Of a stretch of DNA of 64,000 nt, positions 23,001 to 35,000 are shown piece after piece. Origin of the DNA: Sorex araneus (taxonomy: Eukaryota; Chordata; Mammalia; Eulipotyphla; Soricidae); assembly GCF_027595985.1 (NCBI RefSeq), contig NC_073306.1, positions 195,206,000-195,269,999 of the forward strand. The letters are read 5' to 3'. How positions within the stretch are numbered: position 1 is the stretch's first letter; each line of letters starts with the position of its first letter. A model generated the notes under the pieces. That model saw nothing but the letters and a program-made list of their open reading frames with translations, was not told the origin of the DNA and made no database searches. A program made the position numbers and the translations under genes.

Positions 23001-26000
23001 GCTGTTTTCCAGAGACTGCTCTAGTTGGCACTCACGGTGGGCCAGGGCGCCGCTTTTTCTCCTTAGTAATGTCTGTGGCCTCCACTCTTCTTGAGATAGA
23101 GCCTTTAATCTTGCATATGTAACAGGCGCCCGGGTGATGTAAAGTCACTGTATGCATGGCGATGCCCCTTTCCAGATGTTTCCTCTTAGAAATTAACCCT
23201 CCCTCCTGGCTGTCCTCTACAGCTTCCCTCTCGATCTCGCTGTTTGGAGTTGAGCTCAGTGAGATTCCACTGAATGGTTCTTGTTCTTCTCTCAGTGCTC
23301 CTGAATTTACCTCTGTTCTACATTTCTTCCCCTTCATATTTAGTGCTGGGGGTGGGGAGGGCTTCTAAGCAGTGCTCAGGGGACACGAGAACCAGGCACC
23401 TGCCACTCCTCTGACCCCAGGGGATCTAACCTGGGGTCTCTTGGTCAGACATAGTTCTAGCCCTTTGAGTTAATCCTTCTGGTCCCATTCATCACTTTTT
23501 AATTTTTTTTTTTTTTTAGGCCACAGTTGTTGGTGCTCAGGGATTACTCCTGGGTCTGTGCTCAGGGGTCATTTCTAGTGGGCTTAGGGAACCTTATGGG
23601 TGCTGGGCATTGAGCTTGGATCTGCGTCAAAGGCAAGAAGAGCCCTATTCGCTGCACTGTTGCTCCAGCCCTTTGCCACTGTTTTAAATGCCAGCATTTT
23701 GTAAGTTTACTTTTGTGTTTGTGTATAGAGAAAATGGAAAAATTACTTTTCCTCTGGCATGTCTAATAAAAATGTAATAGCATAGAAAAGTTAGATTGAG
23801 TGTTTCTGGCGCGCCTTCCGCCCAGAGATGAACCAAGAGCCGCGGCACAAGAAGCAGAGCCTCCCGCCTACTGACTGTGATCCTGAGGTCTCCTAACCCA
23901 TTTTGGCACCAGAGCAGATTCTTGCAGCCATGCATTTTGACTGCGAACTGAACTACAACCTCGTGCAGCCCGGGGAGGGATTTTTTCCCCTCTCCACCCC
24001 ATTTTTCTGAGCGAAAATGGTGGCAGCGGCAGCAGCCACGCGGTGAGAGCCACCCTCTAAGACCCCTCCACCAGGAGGTAGGACTTTCTTTAGTGACGTA
24101 GCCTGTAGGTGATCCTGGGAGGGGAGGTGCTCCCGGCGCGCCTTCCGCCCAGAGATGAACCAAGAGCCGAGGCACGAGAAGCAGAGCCTCCCGCCTACTG
24201 ACTGTGATCCTGAGGTCTCCTAACCCATTTTGGCACCAGAGCAGATTCTTGCAGCCATCCATTTTGACTGTGAACTGAGCTAAAATATTAGAAACCCAAA
24301 ACCGCGCGGCCGCTATCGCGGCCGCACGGACTCAAAGTCTTCACTTTTACCAAGGAAGAGAAATTATTAGATGATGCTTATTCAGCAGGCCTGATTGTTG
24401 GGGAAAATTTCCAATCAACAATAGTGAGTTCTGTATGGAAATATGAAATGTACTCAATATATAGAGAGAATAATGGGAATATCATCAGCTACTTAGATGG
24501 GGGGTGGGGTGGGAGGGGGGTATATTGGGGTTCTTGGTGGTGGAACGGGTGCACTGGTGAAGGGATGGTGGTTTAATCAGTATTTGACTGTGACTTAAAC
24601 CTGAAAGCTTTGTATTTTTTTTTCTTGTTTTCACGGTGGTTCAATAAAATATTTCTTTAAAAAAAAAAAAAGAAAAGTTAGATTGATCACTATCACGAAT
24701 CACGAAATCCCGTTGATTGTCGAGTGGCTCGAGCGGTCTCAGTAACCTCTACATTCGTACTATCCCTGAGATTTTAGAAGCCTCTAAAGGCTTCAGGGTC
24801 AGGGGAATGAGATTTAGCTGGTTAAGTCTCTGGATGTTGGCTGTTGATGGGATTACACACACCTGGGTTCCTCTGCCGGTACCTTCATGCGTGAGGCCTG
24901 TCCGAACGTGTGGAGAGGGGCCTTGAGAATGTCTGTGACTAGGTTCCGGTGGTCTTTGGGCGCCGGGAACTCTGCTCGGGGCAGAGAGGGAAGCTGGAGC
25001 CCATCCCCTTCAATTAATTGTTTATAATTAGTTGATCACAGCCAGAAAAATTAGATTGATAGCATACAAATTTATTTTTTATAAAAAAAAATTGATAGCA
25101 TAGAAAAGTTAGGTTCACGGAAAAAGTTTTGCTGTTGTTGGTATTGTCATGTAAGACTTCCAAGTTTGGGGGTGCTCTTTTTCATATATGAAGTGTACCA
25201 TTCCTCCATCCCTGACAATAACTTCCCAAGTTCATGTCCGAATGATTCTTAGTGTAAATTATACTATACAAGGCAGTACTTCACTGGTCAGAATATGCAT
25301 GGAAGTGATCGCAAATATATATCAAGTGAAATCTGAACTAAGTATGTCGCTAATTCTGTTTCCCCTAGCAATATAAGCAGAATATCTCATTAACCAAGGA
25401 GGAAGTATGATGGAAAGGCAGAGACAGCTATGGTAACTAATAGCAGTTTCTGTTACTTGTTTGTTTGCTGGGGGTTGGGGCACAGCCGTAATGCAGGGAC
25501 TACTCCCAGCTTTGAGCTCAGGAGGCACTCTTAGCAGTGCTCCAGCACCCATGCAGTACCAAGGATCGAACCCTGGCCTCTCAGCATGCTCTCAGCCTTC
25601 TGAGCTGTCTCTCTGGCCCTGCTTCTGAGAGTCTTGTGAGCACATGACTGTGGAAACTCATTGTTACAAGTCTTTTCAGTGCCTTGGAATATGACCTGCC
25701 ATTTGAGGATTCCTGAAATTTAAACTTTTAATATTATGGTAAATTTTTATAATCTTGTGCCATAATTTGGTGCTTGGATGATTCCATTTGTTTAATTTTA
25801 TGATCAGAAATACATATGTGGGATATGTTATGCTTCTTATATCTGGTCTGATTGGGTTTATTTCTATGAACTGAAATAATAAATTTAGAAAATGTTGTAA
25901 AATACTGTTTACCTTGACATTTTTTCCTGGAGTTATCAGTTTTTCTTAACAGATATCTGTGGGGTATCTGTTCTGATCTAATAGACTTTGTGCTAGCTTT

Positions 26001-29000
26001 TGGAGATGCAGTGATGATTTAGAAAAACATCCTTGCTTTGAGAAACTCAGGACGCGTTATAAAATAGAGACACATGATAGTGCCCTGTTCAAGTTCAAAT
26101 ACAGAGAAGTCTGTCAGGGAAGCTTACTGAGAAAAATGACCCTTGAATTAATTCTCTGGGGGGTGACTAGGCATCTGCGGGCGGGGTGGAGGGGCAAGGG
26201 AGGAAGTCAGTTCAAGGTGTTTGAGAGGGAGAGAGTCTATCTCGGATTTTAACTTTGTGTTTTTCTAGTTGGACTGGCTTCTTTACTGTAAGAATTTAGT
26301 TTCAAAGCATTTAAATCCCCAAACTGCTTAATCTATTGATTGCAATGAATAACTATTGTGTTACTGCTTCATATTTGCAGGCAAATATTCTGGGCTATAG
26401 GAGCTGTAGGCAAATCTTTGCCTGAGTGTTAATTTGAGATCTGTTTTTGGTGCAGATTGTTCGTTCCATTACTGCCAAGTGTGCAGATTTGATCTTTTAT
26501 TGCATCCCTTATAATGGACTGTGGTTTTGGACTAAATGCCAAGGGAAATTCTGTTCTTTTACTTTGGATAAGGGGGGGAGTAATCCTTTTACTACAAGGA
26601 AGTACACATTAGTTTTTATGGTTAAATTACTTTAAACTGTGGGAGGAAATTGCAATGTTCTTGATTATTAAAAATACAAAAGCTATCTCCTTTCTTCTCC
26701 CTTCCCCTGTGGGATTACACTTGCTTAGAATTGCTGAGATGTTTCACTTTGGTTGACCCATTTTTAAGCTAAGGTTTAAATAGGGCAGCCTGTAAAGAGC
26801 CTCCAATTAAAATGAAATTTTGGTGTCAGGATTAGGTATGGTAGTCTGCCTGTTACCTTGCTGCATGCAGATAAAGTCTTTCAGATTTGTTGCACTGAAT
26901 AAATGAAGAATCAGTTCATTCTTAAAATTGGGAAGAACTACAGCTTCAGTAAGAATGAAGATCTCTGTCCCCTTTAATAGGCATCTCGTATGCCCTCAGT
27001 TCTATGTTAGGAACTGGAGACTCTAGTGTGACTACAATATGATCCATGTTCTTGCTTAACTCACAGTTGAGAGAGGAGGATGTAAACAGAGTAATCTTGA
27101 GAAGGTAAGCGTTAAAGCTGGCACTTCATGGATTAGTAGATGTGTGGCATTGTTTGCTAATGATACGGGTGTGTCCTTCACTCTCTGGATGTTGAAATCT
27201 TCACGCCCACTGTGATGTAATTGAGAAGTGAGACTGTAGGGAGAAGACTGGGGCTAGTGACCTCATAAGAAGACCCCAAGCAAGCATCATAATAGGCCCC
27301 AGACTTGTTTCACTCAGTGCAGACCCATTGAGAGGTGGGCGGTTTCCAGTTTGAAGAGAGCCTTTATCTGGACTGACAGTGTTAGCACACTCTCTTGGAC
27401 TAGAAGGGAGGTGTGGAGAGATGGTGCAGTAGGTAAGGTGCATACCTTACACACGGCTGACCTGGGTTCAGTCCCCGCACCCCGTGTAGTACTCTGAGCA
27501 CGCCAGGAGTAATCCTTGAGTGCCGAGCCAGGAATAACCCCAGAGCATCCCTGGTGTGACCCAAAAAAGTTAAAAAATCTGAGAAGGGGCCAAGGCTGGA
27601 GTGTGTGCTTTACAAATATGCATGCAAGGTGTTAGTGGTGCTTTAAGCTAGAGTTTCGCAACTGGGGCCCATGTGGCCCCATGTGGACCCCCCAGGATAT
27701 TCCAAAGGGCCATAGGTGAAAATTGCATAGATGGGGTGTGTGTGTGGCAGGGGCACAGAATGAGAGTAGGGGACCAATTAGTTGGACAGGTCACGGGGTA
27801 TGGGAAGGAAACAAAGTTGGAGGGAGCCATGGTCAGAAAAGGGTTGAGAAATACGCTTTAAGCTACAGTGGTAGGGCGTTTGCCTTGCATGTGGCCGGCC
27901 CGGGTTTGATTCCTCCGCCCCTCTCGGAGAGCCCGGCAAGCTATTGACAGTATCTCACCCACACGGCACAGCCTGGCAAGCTGCCCGCTTGAGCAAATAG
28001 ATGAGCAACATGATGACAGTGACAGTGACAGTGAGATACAAGAGGGAATGGACAGTTTTTCATGGAGAGTTAGGAAGGCTTTATAAATATGATGTTTACG
28101 CCCCCTAGTTGTTTATTTGTTGAAATGCAGGTATGGTTGGAATAACCTCAGATGCTGGGTTAGTGTTCATTCTGAGCTCTATTTTGCAAGTTCTGGTTCC
28201 CTCCTTTGAATAGTCCAGCACATTGTATAGCATTCTGAAAGGGGTGCTACTGCCCTTGTATGGAGATAACCCAGACTCGAGAACTTCCTAAACTCTCCTG
28301 TGGTTTACTTCCTTATTTACTACCTAGAATAATGGCTTAAGTGCTGGGCAAGGGAAACTCTAGCCTATAGAACTCAGTAGCTCAGAAGGTGATTGGATAA
28401 GAGTAATTAAGCTTTAGTGTCTTCATCAGTAGCTGAGAAAATGGTCCAGATAGTTTCACAAATGTAGAAACTAATTGGCCTTTGTGTTTGTTGGAGTACT
28501 TTATTATTGTCTGAGGATTAGGTTATAAAGTTTTATGGGGAATAAAAAGTGACTTTACCGACTCTAGCTGAACTTGTTCTTTGCTTTTTAGGCGCTCAGC
28601 TTTGGGGATGTGAGGCTTGTATTCTGCGGAGCTGCAGCCCAGTCCCACTCACTGAGTCAGACTCTACAAGCTGAAGGTTAATGAACGTGTTAAATTGAGA
28701 GGCGGTTCAGTTAGCACTTCAGTGTACTAATACACTAGTAAGTGTTGAGAAGGAAGATCATAGAACGTAAGGAAAGTTTTCGACCACTACTGATGTTTCA
28801 GAAACATGGGCTAATCCATAAACAATTCTTTTTTCTATGTGACTTCTCATGTTTAGTTATTTTCCGGGTAGGGGGAGAACCAGTTTTCCTCAGGGGTTAG
28901 TCCTGGGAGTGACCCCTGTCAGAACTTGGGGGCCATATGTGGTGCTGGAGCTTCGAAGTGGGGTGAACTGCGGGCAAGGAAAGCACCCTCTTCACTGTGC

Positions 29001-32000
29001 TATTTCTCCAGCCCCTCTCACGCTGCTTCAATAGTAGTCAAATAATAACTAAAAATAAAAGCTTAAATAAATAAATGTGCTCGTGCATCTTTTGGCTCTG
29101 TTCTGTGAGTATACCAAGATAATCAGGTGTTTTTCTCTCCTCTGATCTTGACTCTGAGCTTGAGATTTGCACTTTTTCACTCTTTCTCTTCCTGGGATGA
29201 CTGGCTGCTTCTGGGCTTTCTGACTGGACCTAACACAGTAACTGTTATTTGTTGCATCATTTTGTTATTTTCATAGCACTTATTAGTAGTTTGTTGCTTT
29301 TCGTTTTTTCTTTTTCCCTTATCTATTTTTCAGTCTTTGCTGTTGCATTGTCTAGGGTGTCAGATACTTGGTTGCTGTGCTCACACAATTGATTGTGGTT
29401 CTCTCCAGGGGTGACAGACTTGGTTGTAGTGTGATGTAAGTGATCTGTGTCTATATCCCCAGAACACAACATTAATTTGAAAGTATATGTGCACGCCCAT
29501 ATTCATTGCTGTCTTTAGTATAGTTGGCAAGAAAACAACTCAAATGTCCAATTACAGATGAAGATATCAAAATGTTGTGCGATACACACACACACACACA
29601 CACATGCGTACACTGAACACTGTGCAGCTGAAAGAAAGGATGTGATTGTTGAATTTGCAGTTCTAGGGCTGGAACTAGAGGGTATGCTAAGTGAAGTCAG
29701 TCAGAAGGAAAGGGTAGGTACAGAATGATCGCTCATATGTAATATGTAAAGATTCACAGTAGGGAGCAACAGGTGGCCAAAGTCAGCAGAACTGGAGGAT
29801 TGGTACACAGAAATGAGAGGTGACAGTGTCTGTGGGAGGACCTGGGCTGTTGGTGGAGGGTTGTGCGCCCCCTGGTGGGAATATGGTGTTGGAACAAGGT
29901 ATCATGAAACTATCACTGTCACTGTCATCCCACTGCTCATCGATTTGTTCGAGCGGACACCAGTAACATCTCTCATTTAGAGACTTATTGTTACTGTTTT
30001 TGGCATATCCAATAAGCACGGGTAGCTTGCCAGGCTCTCCGAGAGGGGCGGAGGAATCGAACTCTGGTCGGCTGCGTGAAAGGCGAAAGCCCAGCCACTG
30101 CTATCGCTCCAGCCCCATGAAACTATCATTAACAATATTGTAAATCATAGTATTTCAATTAAGTTGAAAAAGAAAAGATGGTCTACCATCTCAGTTATAA
30201 TTGTCAGTTTGTGTGTTGGTATGTACTACAGGTGCTAGTTCATATTTTGAAAAGATTGACGAATAGTGAGAGGATGTGAAAGCATTTGGAAGTATGAACG
30301 TACGTAGATTGGAAAGGAGCGGCAGAGGAGGGAGAGGATCATCTACCTAAATTGTATCTAAATTTGGGGAGGAGTGAGAAAGTAGCAGGTGAGGCGTTGT
30401 CTTGCATGTGGCCAAATCTGGTTCCATCCCTGCCACCCCATGTGCCCTGTGCCCTGCCAGGTGTGATCCCTGAGTGCAGAGCCAGGAGTAAGCCCTGAGC
30501 ACAGCTGCCTGTTGCCCAAATCAAAACACAGAAAAATCCTATCTAAATTATATTGCTTGTGAGGTTATTATTGAGAATTCAGAAGTATTTAAAACCCACA
30601 ACATAATTTGCAGTTTCCTAAGCAAGAATATAGCAAAATACGGACTGAAACGCTGTTAGATTTTCAGCTTAGTCTGTGATTATTCTAAGAATATTGAGCT
30701 TTTATATGGGATGAGCATCAAAAACAAAATTTAAAAAAAATTCAAAATTTCAGCTCAAGCTTACTGTGCAAAAAGTGTCCTCAAAATAAGATTTTATTTT
30801 GCCCATCCAGTCTTCGTAAAGATGGAAGTATGGTTGAATCCAACTTTATATGTTGCACCTTCATCTATTTTTTTATCTAAGGCATCCTGGTTTAGGAGGA
30901 AGGATAGTGAAAGCAGTAACATTGCACAGCATTTTACAGTTTTCAGTCTTTTCATGTTATTTTTTCCATCTGGCTCAGGAATAGTATGGTTCTTGGGGGT
31001 TGATGTGGTGCCAGGGATGGAACCGGGACCCCCACGTGTAGAGTGCGTACTCCAGCCCTCTTGGCCATCTCCTCATACCCAGAATTGGTTGCTGTCATTC
31101 AACCTTTAGAAAAAAGACAACAATCAATTCAGTAATTTGCCTGAAACAACGTAGCTGAATATTGTCAAGTTGACCCTGACAAGATCAGACTCAAGTTTTT
31201 GCTTTCTTTTACTTACGTATCAGTGTTTTGGGGAGGCAGATTTACTTCGCTTGGATGAAGGCCAATTGTGTGTGTGGCATCAACTAAGAAACAATCGGAA
31301 ACCTGAAACTTTGGGCAGAGTGAGTGCATAGATGTTTGGGGCCAGTCCAGGTGGACAGGTGAGGCTGTGACCTTCCTGTGCACACTGCTGATGAACCAGC
31401 CCAGAGCGGCAGTCCCACGGCAGCTTGTCCTGCCCTCAGTTCCTGTAGAAGCCTGAATGGTGGGCTAATGAAGTGAGTGGCCTTAATTCCCCCCCTCTCC
31501 GCGATATGCTTGAAGACATGTACCTAGAGAGCTATTTTTTTTTTAATAATTCACCACATACACATTTCTAAAAATGTCTTTTTGTGAGAAATGTTGAATG
31601 TATTTCTCCCATTTATTTTTGTTTTTGTTTGGTGTGCCCATGGTGCACAGGCTTATTTCTGACTCTCAGCTCAGGACCCCTGGCGGTACTTGGGGGACCA
31701 TCATTCCAGGGATTCAAACGGGTCAAAGGGATGCAAGTATGTGCCTTAAACCTGTGTATTTCTCTGGCCTCCTCACTCAATTTGATAAGGAAAGTTAAGA
31801 AGCAGCAGGAAAATGAAATAAGCCGAACAGGCAAAATTGGAAAGCCAGTTGGTGTGTTTTGTGGTTGACAGTGGCCTGTATCCCGAGGTGTTCAGGGCGA
31901 CTCCCGGCTCTGTGCCGAGCAGGTAGGCGTCACTCCTGGAGGTGTGGGGATGCCATTTAGGCTCCTGCATGCATGTGCTCCACAGCCTCGTGGACTCCAC

Positions 32001-35000
32001 CGTTTGTCAGTGTTAGGCTGAGGAGGAACATGGTTTTCTTAATTTTTAATTTTTTGAGGGGGACGTTGTTGGGACACACTTTCCTGTGGTCAGGGCTGGC
32101 TGTTGGCTCTTTGCTGAGGGACCACTCCTGGTGGGGCTTGGGAAGGCAAATGGGAGTAAATATTTGAATATTGAACATCAGACAAAAGATTAATGCCTAG
32201 ATAGAGAAAGCATTTACCAAGCTCAGTAACAACAACAAACGACACCATTAAAAACTGTGGGTAGGAGCTAAGCAGAAACTTCTTCAGAGAAGACATACAG
32301 GTGGCCTGCAGGCATAGGAGAATTGTGCATCACCACTTATTAGCAAGGACATGCAAACCAGAATACATTGAGGTATATACATATTGTGTATATATATGTA
32401 TATACATATATATGCACAATGAGAATGACCTAAATTAGAGAGTCTGGCTGTAAACAGTGTTGCTGAAATGTGGTGAAAAGGAACCACTGTTTACTGCTGT
32501 TGGGAAATCATTATGGGAGACAATAGAAAATAAACTCAGAATAGAGCTTTCATGTGACTCAGGGATTCTACTCCTTGACACCTATCCCAAGAACACAAGA
32601 TTTGAAGAGTATATGCACTTCTGTGTTCCTGCAGCACTGTAATGCGCAAGATCCGGAAATAATCCAGGTGCCCAGCAATAGATGGTCAGATAAAAAGATG
32701 GTATATATACATACTGCAAAGCCGGTGGGTCACATGCAAGGCAAGAGGTCTCTTGCCCTCAAAAAACTCTTAAAAACCAGCTTATAAGAAAAGATAAAAA
32801 TCTCCATTTTGCTACTACTTGCATGGAATTGAGGGTGTAGTATTAAGAGAAGTGAGTCTGAAGAAGGTCAAACACTCATGTGGACTATGAAGAAACAGAA
32901 CAGGGGAACAGACAATGGCCAATCAAAACAAAACATGAGATTCTGCTAAAAGAAATGAGCCTGCCAAGTGGGCAGAAAAGGGACAGCGTGCCCTTGAAGG
33001 AGCCTTTGGTCAGTGGTGGAGGGTTATTGGATACTCTGGTGGTGAGTGTGGTTCAGTAACATTGCATGAGAATTTAAATGACATTTTTCAAAACCTTTTT
33101 TTTTTCTCTTTGGGTCACACCAGTGATGCTCAGGGGTTACTCCTGGCTCGATACTCAGGAATTACTCCTGGCAGTGCTCGGGGGACCATATGGGATGCCG
33201 GGGATCGAACCCAGGTCGGCTGCGTGCAGGATACTCCGTGCCCCCCGCCCCCAAATGATTGTTGATGCTTCCAATAATTGGGTAGACTGCGACATGTAGC
33301 TGTTATCGTTCTCTAGGACTTTTTGGTTGGTTCTTGGGGCCACACCTGATAATGCTCGGGGGTTACTCCTGGCTGTGCACTCAGGAATCACTCCTGCTTG
33401 TGCTCAGGCGGCAGTATGGGGTGCCAGGGATCAAAGCCAATTCAACCACATTCTAGGCAAGCACCTCACCTGCTGTGCTAGTGCTCTGGCCCCATCATAC
33501 TCTTGCATTTTGTTGATGTATATCTTTGTACTTATCATAGGAAGGAATCAAATTTGTATTAGGATGAGAGGCTTAGAGTAAAAAGGAGTAAAATGATTGA
33601 ATATCATCAAAAGGATACTTTATGTTTTTATAAATTATGACCTATAATCTTGAACTGTTAATTTATTGTGAAGAATTAGATTAGTTACAGATAAAAAATT
33701 CTTTTCCTTTTCTCCTTGGAGATTTTAATAGGGAACGTAGAGGTTTACAGTTTATTATCTCAGAAACACTGGTCAGATTTATATTGCTGGGATTTAATGT
33801 AGCCAGTGAAACTTAGATCTAAAGCTAATTGTGGGCTAAAAGTATATTTGTTGTGTATTTGTTGGTGTGCAGGATTACTTTTCTAGGTTGGCCACTATTT
33901 TCACAGCATAGTAGACTGTTATAGAGTGGGTTGAAATTTGAGCCTTACATTGACAAGCTGGGCCAGAGAGACAGAGGTAAGATGCTTGTCCTATGTGTGG
34001 TCACTCTGCTCTATTCCTTGGCACCACATATGGTCTCCTGAGTACTGCCAGGAGGGTCCCTGAGCACAGAAGTAGGAGCAAGCTTGTGTGTGGCCTCAAA
34101 ACAAAACAAAAATTGAAGTACCTTTCTCTCTCCCTTTTTCTCCTTACAGCGGTAGCCGGTCTTCTAAAACATTTAAACCAAAGAAGAACATTCCAGAGGG
34201 ATCCCATCAGTATGAGCTCTTAAAGCACGCAGAAGCCACGCTTGGCAGTGGCAATCTTCGGATGGCTGTCATGCTGCCAGAGGGAGAAGATTTAAATGAG
34301 TGGGTTGCAGTGAACAGTAAGTACCTTTCCTCTTCCTCTGAAGACTCTGAATGGGATTAGCAGTTGCATTGTGTTGGTTTTCTGTCAGTTTCAGGATCTA
34401 GTTAGGAAACTATTATCATAGTACAATGATAACTCACACTAGATTAGTCTTTGTTATTTCATTTGTATGTATGGGGTTTTATGGAATTCTTGATTCCTGT
34501 TACAGTGTAACAGAAAGCATAGATTTATACTCTTCAGTGGGAAAAATGATAACAATATTTATGAAGTTCTAATTATGTGTCTGGTACACTGTTCTTTCTT
34601 CATGAGTTATTTCATCTTCACAGTCTAATGATAGTAGGCATTTTTTTTCTCTTTTTGGGTTACACTTAGGGATTCTCAGGGGTTTTTCCTGACTGTACTC
34701 AGGAATTACTCCTGGTGGTACTCTGGGGACCATGTGGAGTGCTGGGAATCAAACCTGGGTTGGTCACTTGCAAAGCAAACGCCCCTCCCCGCTGGACTGT
34801 CGCTCCCCTCCCCCCATGTAGGTATTATTATCCTAATTTAATGTTTCAGAACCTGAGACAAAAATTACTAATTTACCAGACTATAAAAGTATATGACGGG
34901 CTGGAGTGATAGTGCAGTGGGTAGGGCGTTTGCCTTGCATGCAGCCGACTCGGGTTCGATTCCCAGCATCCCATATGGTCCCCTGAGCACCTCCAGGAGT

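Noticed and set aside
26447-26635. Possible extra MOB1B exon (62-codon ORF after TTTTTGGTGCAG)
   Set aside because: No MOB1 similarity, and the protein is already continuous between exons 1 and 2; the ORF looks random.
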